NCBI RefSeq assembly: GCF_019668465.1
Contig: NZ_AP024828.1
Coordinates: 4,340,001 to 4,404,000 of the forward strand
Source of the DNA: Mycobacterium senriense
GTDB taxonomy: Bacteria; Actinomycetota; Actinomycetes; Mycobacteriales; Mycobacteriaceae
Reading direction: 5' to 3'
Length of the DNA stretch: 64,000 bases
The notes below the pieces were generated by a model. The model had not been told where the DNA came from, ran no database searches, and saw nothing but the letters and a program-made list of their open reading frames with translations. Of this stretch, positions 25,174-34,328 are shown in pieces. Each line of letters starts with the position of its first letter. The first letter of the stretch is position 1. Position numbers and translations under genes: made by a program.

Positions 25174-25880
25174 CCGTCGAAGAGACCGTCGACTACAGCG
25201 GGTTCTCCGCACTCCCCCAGGTCGACCAGACGGCCCGCGCCCCGCACCAGCGCCGACCCCGGTTCGACGGCGACGTATCCGAGCTGCCCGACCGGGCCTG
25301 CTGGGCGCTGCAGCAGCTGCTGACTCGCCGCTACCTCAGTGCCGAAGCCGATCGCGACGTCTACACCTGGGTGCTGGAGTACCGCGCCCAACTGTCGGTC
25401 AGACTGTCCGAGCTGGATCTTCTGCTACGCGTCGTCGAGGGCGCTGACGTCGCGTTCGTCGAGCAGGCGCGCTACGAATCCGCCCGGGGGGTAAAGCTTT
25501 TGCGTCGCGAGCCGCTGGGCACCTATGACTCGATCCTGGCGCTGCACCTGGCGCAGATGATGCGCGCCTCGGGTGATCAGGCGGTCGTGATCAGCCGCGA
25601 CGAAATGCACGGGCTGTTCTCCGGCGTGCTCAACGATGTCGACCGTGACGCCGTCACCTTCACCGCGCGCATCGACGGCGCCATCGCGCGACTGGCGTCG
25701 CTGGAGATCTTGCGGAAGACCCGCGACGACGAGGACAGCTACACCGTGAGCCCGGTCATCAACGCCGTCATGACGGCCTCGGTGATCAGCGAGCTGCAGC
25801 AGCAGTTCGAGATCCTTCTGGGCGGCGCCGTGCCCGAGGAGCAGGGCCTCGACGACGAGGAGGAACGCGAGGATGACTGA
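25170..25880 (+). CDS. jetB: Condensin subunit JetB (DUF4194, MukE-like)
   Basis: A 236-residue winged-helix protein of the DUF4194/MukE type. It shows the ordered helical blocks [27 protein letters not shown] and [32 protein letters not shown], and an acidic C-terminal tail ([14 protein letters not shown]). JetB binds JetA and the head-proximal part of JetC. The GTG at 25170 overlaps the jetA stop and jetC starts inside its last codons, so the three proteins are translated in a coupled fashion, as expected for a stoichiometric complex. Confidence 0.88.
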   Translation: MTVEETVDYSGFSALPQVDQTARAPHQRRPRFDGDVSELPDRACWALQQLLTRRYLSAEADRDVYTWVLEYRAQLSVRLSELDLLLRVVEGADVAFVEQARYESARGVKLLRREPLGTYDSILALHLAQMMRASGDQAVVISRDEMHGLFSGVLNDVDRDAVTFTARIDGAIARLASLEILRKTRDDEDSYTVSPVINAVMTASVISELQQQFEILLGGAVPEEQGLDDEEEREDD

Positions 25881-28800
25881 ACAGTTCCACCTGTCGCGCC
25901 TGCAGGTCATCAACTGGGGTGTCTTCGACGGGTATCACTCCATCGGATTCAGCGAAGGCGGCGCACTGATCGCCGGCGCCTCCGGCAGTGGCAAATCCTC
26001 ACTGCTGGACGCTATTTCGCTCGGCTTCCTGCCGTTCAACCGGCGTAACTTCAACGCCTCGGGCGACAACACCGCCGCCGGGTCGAGCGCGGGCCGGCGG
26101 ACCGTCGACAAATACGTTCGCGGCGCCTGGGGCCAGCGCAGCGATGCCGGCACCAGCAAGGTCATGTACCTGCGCGGTGACGGCACCGCGTGGTCGGCGA
26201 TCGCCGTCACCTACCGCAGCAACACCGGCCGCACCGTCACCGGCCTGGTGCTCAAGTGGCTGACCGGCGAATCTCGGTCGGATTCCTCGAGCCGGTTCGT
26301 GCTGGCCGACGGCGACCGCGATATCGAGAGCGTCTGCAACCGCTGGGCTGCGGGCCGCTTCGACGCCGCGGTGTTCAAAGACGACTGGCGGTTCTCCACC
26401 AAAGTGGAATCGCAGTACCTTGCCCAGCTGTACGCCACCATCGGCATCCGCGCCTCCGACGCCGCGCAGCAGCTGCTCGGCAAGGCCAAATCGCTGAAAA
26501 GCGTTGGTGGGCTTGAGCAGTTCGTCCGGGAGTTCATGCTCGACGAACCCAGCAGTCTGAGCCGGTTGCCCGAAGCGCTCAAGCAGATCGACCCGTTGGT
26601 CGACGCCCGTGAACTGCTGGCCGTCGCGCAACGCAAACGCAAGATCCTCGGCGACATCGAAAAGATCCAGCAGCGCTACGCCTCGGAGTCCTCCGACCTG
26701 GGCATCATCGATCTCGTCGACCAGCCGATGGTCCGCGCCTACACCGATCACGTCCGGCTCGCGCAGTGCCCCGCACAGATCGAATCGCTCGACGCCACCA
26801 TCGATCAGCTCGGCAACGAATACGAAGACGTCACCCGCCAGCTCAATCTTGCCAAGGCTGAGGGTGATTCGCTGAACGCACAGATCAGCGGATCCAGCAC
26901 CAGCCTGGGGCCGCTGCAGTCACAGGTGGCCGCCGCCGAGGCGCACGCCGAGCAGGTGTCGCGCCGGCGCACCGCGTACGAATCCATGCTCAACACGCAC
27001 GGTCTCGAGATCCCGGACACCGCCGACGAATTCTGGAACCTGCGCGAGGAACTCAGCACGCGGGCCACCGAGCTGCTGGCCAAACTGGATCGCGGCCGGG
27101 AAGCCTCCACCGATGCCGAGTACGCCCAGAAGGTCGCCCGCATTGCCCGCGACGACGCCGCCAAGGAACTCAAACGCGTCGAGCGCGTCGGCTCGGCACT
27201 GCCCGAGTTCGCGCTCACCATGCGCGAACACATCTGCGCCGCTGTGGATATCGATCCCGGCGAGCTGCCCTATATCGCCGAGCTGATGGATCTGCGGCCC
27301 GAACAGAGCCGGTGGCGCGTCGCTGTCGAAAAGGTACTGCGCGGTGTGGGCCTGCGGCTGCTCGTCCCCGACAGTCACTACGCGGCGGTGCTGCGGTTCG
27401 TCAACGAGACCAACATGGGTGGGCGGCTGCAGCTGCACCACGTCCGCACCCGGTTCGTCGGCGCCGAGATCACCGAGGCCGAGCCGAACACGTTGGCGGG
27501 CAAGCTGTTCGTGGTCGACCCGACGCATCACTGCGCCGCCGAGGCCGCCGACGTCATCGCCGCGGCCGGTGATCACATCTGCGTCGACACCCCCGACGTG
27601 TTCTCCCGGTTCCGGCGCGCCGTGACCCACACCGGCCTGTACAAGGACTCCGAGCGCCTGGCCATCAAGGACGACCGCCGGCCGCTCAAGCAGGCCGACT
27701 ACATCTACCAGGGCGATGTCGCCGCCAAGGTCGACGCGCTGACCGTGGATCTCGCCAACGCCGAAGAGGCGTTTCGACGGGCCCGCGGCGTCGCCGACGA
27801 GATCGCCGCCGAGCGTCAGCAGTGGCGCGACCGGGCCGCGGCGTTCAAGACGATCTGCGAGCAGTTCGAGCAGTGGACCCACGTCGACACCGAGACCGCC
27901 GACGGGCACGCCGACCGGCTGCGCGAGCAGTTCGAGCTGCTGCTGGCCGACAATCCCGACATCGAGGCGCTCACCGCGCGCGCCGAGGAGTGCTGGGAAC
28001 AAATCCAGGCGCTGATGACCCGTCGAGGCGCCATCCAGACCCGCCGCGACGACCTCGACGGTCGACGCACCCAGCTGCTCGAACTGCAGGATCGGCTCGC
28101 TCCGGCATTTGTGTCCGAACCGCTGACCGACCTGCTGAACCGCTACGCCGCCGACGTGCCGGTTTCCCTCGACATGCTCAACCCGGAGCCGCACCGCGAC
28201 GCGGTCTTCACCGCGATCCGGCGCGAGCGTGAGCAACTGCGCGAAAGCCGTAGGCGCTCATACGATGAGCTCGCGCGCATCCTCAACACGTTCGACACCG
28301 CGTTCCCCGACGCGATCCCCAACGACAGCGACGTGTTCGACGAACGCGTGCACGACTACGTCGCGCTATGCCGTCACATCGACGAGCGGGAACTGCCCGA
28401 GGCTTACGAACGCATGATGCGGCTGGTCACCGAGCAGGCGCCCGACGCCATCCTGACCCTGCACCGGGTTGCCGAGCAGGAGGCCCGGCGGATCAGCGAG
28501 CAGATCGAACGGGTCAACACCGGTCTGGGGGCGGTGGAGTTCAACCGCGGCACCCGGCTCACCCTGCGCGCCACCTCGCGCAGCCTGACCGCGGTCGCCG
28601 AACTCACCGAGATCGTTCGGGCCATCTCACGGCGCATCGCCGAGGTCGGCCTCGGCGACAAGCAAGCCATCCTGGACCAGTACGCCGACATCTTGCGGCT
28701 GCGCAACCGGTTGGCTTCGACCGCACCGGAAGACAAGGCCTGGACCCGCGACGCCCTCGACGTCCGCAACCGATTCACCTTCGACTGCGCCGAATGGGAC

Positions 28801-29235
28801 GTCAGCAGCGATGAGCTGATCCGCACCCACAGCAATGCCGGAGACAACTCGGGTGGCGAGCAGGAGAAGCTGATGGCTTTCTGCCTGGCCGGTGCGTTGA
28901 GCTTCAACCTGGCCAACCCCGAAAGTGCCGACAACAAACCGGTTTTCGCGCAGTTGATGCTCGATGAGGCCTTCTCCAAGTCCGACCCACAGTTCGCGCA
29001 GCAGGCTCTGCAGGCGTTCCGCAAGTTCGGCTTCCAACTGGTGATCGTGGCGACCGTGCAGAACGCCACCACCATCCAGCCCTACATCGACAGCGTGGTG
29101 ATGGTGTCCAAGCGCGAAGCCACCGGCCGCAACTCTCGTCCGGTGGCGACCGTGAGCACCAAGACGATCACGGACTTCACCGCGCTCCGGCACGAGATGC
29201 GGACGTCGGCCGCGCTGGTCCCCGCCGGGGTGTGA
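25873..29235 (+). CDS. jetC: Condensin SMC-like ATPase JetC (MukB-like)
   Basis: A 1120-residue SMC-type ATPase that extrudes DNA loops with JetA and JetB. The N-terminal head has the Walker A motif [13 protein letters not shown] (about residues 35-47). Two long coiled-coil arms flank a hinge near the middle ([35 protein letters not shown] is the conserved hinge entry). The C-terminal head has the ABC signature [12 protein letters not shown] and Walker [12 protein letters not shown] near residue 1040. All ATPase residues look intact, so it should be active. ATG 25873 overlaps jetB by 8 bp. No jetD TOPRIM nuclease gene follows. Confidence 0.93.
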   Translation: MTEQFHLSRLQVINWGVFDGYHSIGFSEGGALIAGASGSGKSSLLDAISLGFLPFNRRNFNASGDNTAAGSSAGRRTVDKYVRGAWGQRSDAGTSKVMYLRGDGTAWSAIAVTYRSNTGRTVTGLVLKWLTGESRSDSSSRFVLADGDRDIESVCNRWAAGRFDAAVFKDDWRFSTKVESQYLAQLYATIGIRASDAAQQLLGKAKSLKSVGGLEQFVREFMLDEPSSLSRLPEALKQIDPLVDARELLAVAQRKRKILGDIEKIQQRYASESSDLGIIDLVDQPMVRAYTDHVRLAQCPAQIESLDATIDQLGNEYEDVTRQLNLAKAEGDSLNAQISGSSTSLGPLQSQVAAAEAHAEQVSRRRTAYESMLNTHGLEIPDTADEFWNLREELSTRATELLAKLDRGREASTDAEYAQKVARIARDDAAKELKRVERVGSALPEFALTMREHICAAVDIDPGELPYIAELMDLRPEQSRWRVAVEKVLRGVGLRLLVPDSHYAAVLRFVNETNMGGRLQLHHVRTRFVGAEITEAEPNTLAGKLFVVDPTHHCAAEAADVIAAAGDHICVDTPDVFSRFRRAVTHTGLYKDSERLAIKDDRRPLKQADYIYQGDVAAKVDALTVDLANAEEAFRRARGVADEIAAERQQWRDRAAAFKTICEQFEQWTHVDTETADGHADRLREQFELLLADNPDIEALTARAEECWEQIQALMTRRGAIQTRRDDLDGRRTQLLELQDRLAPAFVSEPLTDLLNRYAADVPVSLDMLNPEPHRDAVFTAIRREREQLRESRRRSYDELARILNTFDTAFPDAIPNDSDVFDERVHDYVALCRHIDERELPEAYERMMRLVTEQAPDAILTLHRVAEQEARRISEQIERVNTGLGAVEFNRGTRLTLRATSRSLTAVAELTEIVRAISRRIAEVGLGDKQAILDQYADILRLRNRLASTAPEDKAWTRDALDVRNRFTFDCAEWDVSSDELIRTHSNAGDNSGGEQEKLMAFCLAGALSFNLANPESADNKPVFAQLMLDEAFSKSDPQFAQQALQAFRKFGFQLVIVATVQNATTIQPYIDSVVMVSKREATGRNSRPVATVSTKTITDFTALRHEMRTSAALVPAGV

Positions 29236-29306
29236 CGCCCTTGGCTCAGATGGGGCACGCACCGCGAGCACGGCGGATCGTCGTCGACTGAGCTGCCATC
29301 GCGAGG

Positions 29307-30923
29307 TCAGCGAGGCACAGGCACCGCGAGGTAATACTCGGGTCTGCGCTTGTGGTCGACCGTATAGCTGACTGCCTCCGCGGTGCCTTGCGAATCGTAG
29401 GCCAGCCAGCGCTCCGTGCGCTGACGCTCGAATTCCGTCCACGACGCCACGGTGAATCTCTCGATGAACGAGTCCGGTTGTCCCACATTCTGATACAGCT
29501 GCCAACTGTGACCGCCCGTGCGCAGCCTCGACCGCCTGACCGCGCTCATCGCCGTCACGAAGTCCTGTGCTTTGTCGGCCTCGACCTGATAGCGGACGGT
29601 CACCAGCACCGGCCCATCGTTGGGGGACGGCTCGAACACCAGTCTCGGTACCGGCAGGGTGGTGGCAACGTCGACGACATTCACCTTCCCGGTGGCCGGC
29701 CGCAACGGGAGCAGGCCGACGCTGAGGGCCACCGCCCCCATCAGGACCGCGGAGCAGACCATCGCGATGTCGAGACCTTCGTGCGTGGCGATAAGCCCCC
29801 AGACATACGAGCCGATCGCTTGGGAGCCCGTGAAGACCAGCAGGTAGATCGACAGCGCGCGGGCCCGAACCCAGCGCGGCAACGACAGCTGTGCCGCGGC
29901 GTTGAGCGTGGTCAAGGTGACCAACCACGCCATCCCCGACAACACCAGAAACGGCGTCGCCGCGGCGAATGGCAGCCATACCACGGCCGGCGGAGCCAGG
30001 GCATAGACGGCCGCGCACGCCGCCAACAAAACGTTGTCCGAGAACCTCCGGTGCAGCGGTGCCGCCGCAGCCACGGCCAAGACAGCGCCAAACCCGATGG
30101 CGCCCAACGCGACACCATAACCGCTGGCCCCCGACTCCCACCGTTGCGCGGCGGCAACCGGCAACAGCGCCACCAATGCCGACGCAGGAAAGAGGAACAA
30201 CGCGGCGCGCAGGAGGATCCGGCGAAAGATGGGCCCGTTGCGGACGTACTGAAGTCCGCTGATGATGGCTTGGTTCAGATGTTCGCGCTCGACGGACGCC
30301 GGCTCGGTGGATCTGCGCCACGACATAAGGGCGACGATGATGCCCGCGAACGACACAGCGTTGATCGCGAAAACCGCGGCGGGCCCCACCAGCGCGACAA
30401 CGACACCGCCGATGGCAGGCCCGACCGCACGGGCGACGTTGATTGAAACGCTGGCCAGCGTTGCGCCGGCGTGTATCTGCTCGCGTGCGACGACCTCGGG
30501 TTGGATCGCCTGCCAGGCGGGCGCGGTGAGCGCGGAGGCGCAGCCAATGGCCACGGTGAACGTCAACAACGAGGCCGGGTTCAGCCGCCCGAGGTAAGCC
30601 ATTAGCGCCATCGCCAGCGTCATCAGCACTGCGTAGGACTGCAGCACGATGAGGAGACGGCGCCGGTCGAACAGGTCAGCCAGCGCCCCGGCGAACAATC
30701 CCAGCACCAGCGTCGGCCCAAGGCTGGCTGTCTGGATCAGGGCAACGGTGACGTCACTGCTCTGCGTTTCCACCAAGAACCACTGGGCGGCCACGATCTG
30801 CATCCAGGTGCCGATGTTCGACACGAACTGCGCAATGAACAACGCGCGAAATACCCGATTGCGCAACGGCGCCCAGGTAGACGGCAGCACGTCGTCAGCG
30901 CGGTCGTGCTCGCGAATCACCAT
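29307..30923 (-). CDS. MFS exporter (EntS/TMEM-type, MFS_3) with C-terminal monooxygenase-like domain
   Basis: A 538-residue protein from ATG 30923. The first 410 residues form a 12-helix major facilitator of the enterobactin-exporter-like group (FRALFIAQFVSNIGTWMQIVAAQWFLVE; LADLFDRRRLL loop). The last 110 residues (VLVTVRYQVEADKAQDFVTAMSAVRRSRLRTGGHSWQLYQ) form an ABM-like (dimeric alpha/beta) domain, a fusion seen in PF05977 members. It is convergent with jetC. Exported compound unknown; siderophores or drugs are typical for the family. Confidence 0.88.
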   Translation of the reverse strand: MVIREHDRADDVLPSTWAPLRNRVFRALFIAQFVSNIGTWMQIVAAQWFLVETQSSDVTVALIQTASLGPTLVLGLFAGALADLFDRRRLLIVLQSYAVLMTLAMALMAYLGRLNPASLLTFTVAIGCASALTAPAWQAIQPEVVAREQIHAGATLASVSINVARAVGPAIGGVVVALVGPAAVFAINAVSFAGIIVALMSWRRSTEPASVEREHLNQAIISGLQYVRNGPIFRRILLRAALFLFPASALVALLPVAAAQRWESGASGYGVALGAIGFGAVLAVAAAAPLHRRFSDNVLLAACAAVYALAPPAVVWLPFAAATPFLVLSGMAWLVTLTTLNAAAQLSLPRWVRARALSIYLLVFTGSQAIGSYVWGLIATHEGLDIAMVCSAVLMGAVALSVGLLPLRPATGKVNVVDVATTLPVPRLVFEPSPNDGPVLVTVRYQVEADKAQDFVTAMSAVRRSRLRTGGHSWQLYQNVGQPDSFIERFTVASWTEFERQRTERWLAYDSQGTAEAVSYTVDHKRRPEYYLAVPVPR

Positions 30924-31221
30924 GGAAGGACCTGTCGGTGACCCGCCCACTGGTCCGGTGCCATCAGTGCCTTGGCGGTAAGCGCACGGGCTGGGGTGCA
31001 TGACATACGGTCAACGCCTTTCGCGCGCTCTCAAAGAGTTAGAAGTCTACAGTCGCTGTCTCGCCACCGCCTGCTGACACCGCTCGCAGCACAGGCCTGC
31101 TACCCAGCCAACGGTGCGGCAGCGGCAGCCGCATCGGCGTTGCGGGCCTTGCATTTTCGCGGTGACTACCGGTCATGCTTGGCGCCGCGCGATGCCCGCG
31201 AGGCGTGGAGATGGGTTCGTA

Positions 31222-31542
31222 TCAGCCGCCCGGCGGTACCGCGGGCGGACGGCATTCGTTGGCGCCTGGATCCCACCACCAGCCGTTGTCACACGCCAGC
31301 GGTTGCGGCCCGACACCGAGGGGCCGGCACACGTTGGCCGTCGGGTCCCACCACTGGCCCGGGTCACAGGCCAGGGGTTGCGGCCCGACTCCGAGCGGTC
31401 GGCAGACCTTGCCGGTGGGGTCCCACCACTCGCCGTCTCCGCAGTCGGCCTTACTCACCGCGGGCGTCACGATGGTCACGGCTGCCATCGACGCGAACGT
31501 CAACATGACGATGACTACACAGTGGCGAATGAACGTCCTCAT
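31222..31542 (-). CDS. Secreted protein with three WWDP cysteine repeats
   Basis: A 106-residue exported protein. The signal peptide (VVIVMLTFASMAAVTIVTPAVSKA) ends near residue 32. The mature part is three tandem units of about 25 residues: CGDGEWWDPTGKVCRPLG, CDPGQWWDPTANVCRPLG and CDNGWWWDPGANECRPPA, joined by VGPQPLA linkers. Each unit has two cysteines, likely one disulfide, with an exposed Trp pair. The DNA of the units is also closely repeated. The pattern resembles small carbohydrate- or chitin-binding knots but no named family is recognised. Confidence 0.75.
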   Translation of the reverse strand: MRTFIRHCVVIVMLTFASMAAVTIVTPAVSKADCGDGEWWDPTGKVCRPLGVGPQPLACDPGQWWDPTANVCRPLGVGPQPLACDNGWWWDPGANECRPPAVPPGG

Positions 31543-31706
31543 CGTGGGCCTCCCGTCGTTCTTGCAATATCGAACCGAGCACCGGGCATGCGGGTCAAGG
31601 ACATTTCTTGCGATCGAGCCGTGCGGGGGCGCCTTTCCCCGATGAATTTGGCGCCGTCCACCGGTCAGACCTTCCAGACGGACAAATCGAGAGCAAAGGT
31701 GGAGAC

Positions 31707-32402
31707 ATGGCCACGAAAAACACGGCGTTGCCGCCGGTCGTCGATCACCACACCTGGCGGGCCGCGCTCGACGAATTGCGCAAACGCGAGAAAGCCGCCA
31801 CCCGCGAACTGGATGCGATCGCCGCCCAGCGGCGGCGGCTGCCGATGGTCGAATTGGCCGACTACACGCTGGTCGGTGCCGACGGTCCAATCCGGCTGGC
31901 CGACGTCTTCGACGGCCGATCGCAGCTGATCGTGTACCACCACATGTGGTCCGACGGCGCGCAGTGGCAATGCGGCGGTTGCACGGGCTTCACATCGCAA
32001 TTCACCCGGCTGGAGTTCCTCGACAACTACGACGCTCGATTCGTCATCGTCACCAACGGACCGATCCAGGAAGCACTCGCGTACAAGCACCGGGTCGGCA
32101 ATCGCATGGACTGGTACTCCTCATCGCAGAGCACGTTTGCCGCCGACATGGACGCTCCGCCAGGCGGTGGTTTCGGAGTCAACGTGTTCTTACGTGACGG
32201 CGACACGGTGTACCGCACGTGGCACACGAACGGGCGAGGCACCGAGCAGCTCAGTCACTCCTTCGGGCTGATCGACATTCTGCCGTGGGGTCGCCAAGAG
32301 GAATGGCTCGATTCGCCCAAGGGTTGGCCCTCGCGGCCCACCTACTCGGGGTGGCTCGACTCCCCCGATATCGCGGCCGCGTACGGACCGGACGAATCAT
32401 GA
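31707..32402 (+). CDS. DUF899 thioredoxin-like protein
   Basis: A 231-residue DUF899 protein. Family signatures are RREKAATRELDAIAAQRRRLPMV-type start, LIVYHHMW and QCGGCTGFTSQF (cysteine pair near residue 92), then RFVIVTNGP, and DWYSS and GVNVFLRDGDTVYRTWHT. DUF899 adopts a thioredoxin-like fold and may act as a peroxidase or disulfide enzyme; no activity is established. ATG 31707 has AAGGTGGAG upstream. It overlaps the SRPBCC gene (ATGA) and is coupled to it. The preceding 164 bp hold only a short spacer. Confidence 0.88.
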   Translation: MATKNTALPPVVDHHTWRAALDELRKREKAATRELDAIAAQRRRLPMVELADYTLVGADGPIRLADVFDGRSQLIVYHHMWSDGAQWQCGGCTGFTSQFTRLEFLDNYDARFVIVTNGPIQEALAYKHRVGNRMDWYSSSQSTFAADMDAPPGGGFGVNVFLRDGDTVYRTWHTNGRGTEQLSHSFGLIDILPWGRQEEWLDSPKGWPSRPTYSGWLDSPDIAAAYGPDES

Positions 32403-32875
32403 GTGCCAACGCCGAACGCTACGTCGTCACCCGAACCATCGCCGCCGCCCCGGCTGAGATTTTCGCCGTCCTGGCGGACCCATCCCGCCACCGGAACACC
32501 GAGCCCACCGATTGGGTCCGCGACTCGGTGGACACCGCGCCGATCACCGGCGCGGGACAGACGTTCGCGATGAACATGTACCTGACGCAAGCGGGCGGCG
32601 ACTACATCACGCACAACCTGGTCAACGTGTTCGAGCCGGACCGCGCCATTGGCTGGATGCCGGGGGTGCTCGACGACACGGGCAACCACTCGCCGGGCGG
32701 CTGGTTCTGGCGTTACGACCTTGCCCCGAAAGGTGATCGCACCGACGTCACCCTCACGTACGACTGGAGCGGCACGCCGCAGACCTTCCGGGACCGCGTC
32801 GGCGAGATGCCCATCTTCGGCGAGGATTACCTCGTCGCGTCGCTGGCCGAGCTGGAGCGCTCGGTGTCGAGTTGA
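32399..32875 (+). CDS. SRPBCC (polyketide cyclase/AHSA1-like) protein
   Basis: A 158-residue START/Bet v1-fold protein. It begins RYVVTRTIAAAPAEIFAVLADPSRH and continues with the GWFWRYDLAPKGDRTDVTLTYDWSG beta region, giving a hydrophobic pocket for a lipid or aromatic ligand. The start codon overlaps the DUF899 stop, so the two are made together. This combination is frequent in actinobacteria together with ArsR regulators, often as a stress-induced pair. Ligand unknown. Confidence 0.85.
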   Translation: MSANAERYVVTRTIAAAPAEIFAVLADPSRHRNTEPTDWVRDSVDTAPITGAGQTFAMNMYLTQAGGDYITHNLVNVFEPDRAIGWMPGVLDDTGNHSPGGWFWRYDLAPKGDRTDVTLTYDWSGTPQTFRDRVGEMPIFGEDYLVASLAELERSVSS

Positions 32876-32955
32876 TCGGTGAGGCGACGATAATCACAGC
32901 CGCACAACGGATTTCGCGACTGTCTGACCTGCGGCTGAATTCGCCGCCGGTCCGG

Positions 32956-33741
32956 TCAATCCCAGTTCTGCGGTAGTCCGAAGGTTTCGTTGAGCCCTTG
33001 CCGTCCGGCGTCGGTGAGCACAACTGCCCGGCGTTGATTGATGTGACGGATCCAGTCCAGTTCGAACAGGCGTCGGGTAAGCGCGGCTCCGAGCGCTCCG
33101 GCGAGGTGGTGGCGTTGTTCGGACCAGTCCACGCAGTAGCGGATCATGGACTTGCTGTGGCTAAGGTCGGCCAGGTCTATACCGAAGGCGCTGAAGGTGT
33201 CTCGCCCTTTTGCGGTGAGCCGGTAAGTCAGGTCGGTTCCGGGAGCCGACAGTCGGTCGGCGGCGGCCTCGTCGGGGTGATGGCGTCCGTCGCCGCCCAC
33301 GAGCAGGTCCTGGTCGAGCAGCGCACTCAGGATCGCAACTCCCAGCCGCCCTGCCAGGTGGTTGTAGCAAGTGCGGGCGCGGCGCAGCGCGTGCGCACGG
33401 GTCCCTTGACGCAGGGAGCGGATCGGCTCGGGCGCAGAGATCCTGGCGAGTGCCTCTAGAGCTTCCGCGACGGGCGGGCCGGCCAGACGGAAATAGCGGC
33501 CACGGCCTTGACGGTTCACGGTGAGCAGCCCGGCGTCGACGAGCTGGGCAAGATGTTCGCTGGCTGTCGACGCCGCCACCCCAGCTTCGGCAGCCAGCAC
33601 GCTGGCCGGCAGTGCGCGGCCATCGAGTAACGCCATCAACACCCGGGCACGAGCACGCTCGCCGATCAGTGCGGCGACACCGCCGATATCGGCGTCACCT
33701 CCATGCCCGGCGGCGGTAGTGATGGCGGGATCGCTGGACAT
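32956..33741 (-). CDS. ArsR-type winged-helix regulator, two-domain
   Basis: A 261-residue regulator from ATG 33741 (the frame extends to 33765). Residues about 20-85 form an ArsR helix-turn-helix (IGERARARVLMALLDGRALPASVLAAEAGVAASTASEHLAQLVDAGLL). The rest is a long C-terminal domain with a second winged-helix-like region (YRLTAKGRDTFSAFGIDL, AVVLTDAGRQGL). There is no clear metal-binding CxC motif, so a redox or organic signal is more likely. It is divergent from an NTF2-like gene with a palindrome in between. Confidence 0.87.
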   Translation of the reverse strand: MSSDPAITTAAGHGGDADIGGVAALIGERARARVLMALLDGRALPASVLAAEAGVAASTASEHLAQLVDAGLLTVNRQGRGRYFRLAGPPVAEALEALARISAPEPIRSLRQGTRAHALRRARTCYNHLAGRLGVAILSALLDQDLLVGGDGRHHPDEAAADRLSAPGTDLTYRLTAKGRDTFSAFGIDLADLSHSKSMIRYCVDWSEQRHHLAGALGAALTRRLFELDWIRHINQRRAVVLTDAGRQGLNETFGLPQNWD

Positions 33742-33774
33742 GCCACCACGATAGGCGGCGGACATTTCGGGCCG

Positions 33775-33792
33775 CGCCGAAGCGATTCGGCG
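33775..33792. promoter_or_regulatory. Putative ArsR operator between ArsR and NTF2-like genes
   Basis: CGCCGAA-GCGA-TTCGGCG is a perfect inverted repeat (7-bp arms, 4-bp spacer) in the 64-bp space between the divergent start codons. Confidence 0.5.
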
Positions 33793-33805
33793 TCACGATG
33801 GGGTT

Positions 33806-34249
33806 ATGGACACCCACGACAGCACGGCAAACACGACTGCCTCGCCCGACGCGATGAAGGCGGTGATGCAGGCGTGGGAAAGCGCCCTGGCCGCTCATGA
33901 CCTGGACGCTTTGCTGGCCTGTTATGCCCCCGATGCGACCTTGGAAAGTCCGCTGGTCGCACATATCACCCGCGGCGATGGGATCCGCCGAGGGCATACG
34001 CAGCTACGGCCGTTTCTCGCCGAGGTGGTAGCTCGCACTCCGAAGCTGCGCGCCTATCACCGGTCCGGCTTTTTCACCGACGGTCGGCGAGTGACCTGGG
34101 AGTACCCGCGTGTGTCGCCCCGAGGCGAACAAATGGACTTCGTCGAAGTGATGGAGATCGAGGGTGGCTTGATCCAGGCCCACCGGGTGTATTGGGGTTG
34201 GCGTGGTGTCGAGGTCTTGATGAACGACGAATATCAGAGGGATTCCTGA
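33806..34249 (+). CDS. NTF2/SnoaL-like small-molecule-binding protein
   Basis: A 147-residue cone-shaped alpha+beta barrel protein (SnoaL/ketosteroid-isomerase-like). The start of the fold is AVMQAWESALAAHDLDALLACYAPDATLESPLV, followed by the beta-sheet segments RAYHRSGFFTDGRRVTWEYPR and FVEVMEIEGGLIQAHRVYWGWRG. It may be an isomerase, hydrolase or ligand carrier. It lies in the same direction as the following P450 (79-bp gap), and the divergent ArsR gene probably controls both. A decayed relative lies at 23114-23230. ATG 33806 follows GGGGTT. Confidence 0.87.
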   Translation: MDTHDSTANTTASPDAMKAVMQAWESALAAHDLDALLACYAPDATLESPLVAHITRGDGIRRGHTQLRPFLAEVVARTPKLRAYHRSGFFTDGRRVTWEYPRVSPRGEQMDFVEVMEIEGGLIQAHRVYWGWRGVEVLMNDEYQRDS

Positions 34250-34328
34250 TCGCCCGCCAGCATGAGGTGTCGGCGACTTCGGCGCGCGCCTCTACCCATC
34301 GGGCACGGCAGGGGCGAACAATGCGGGG

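Noticed and set aside
28627..30321. A 564-codon minus-strand frame spanning the jetC end and the MFS gene
   Set aside because: Low-complexity antisense product with no recognisable domain; both underlying genes are clear.
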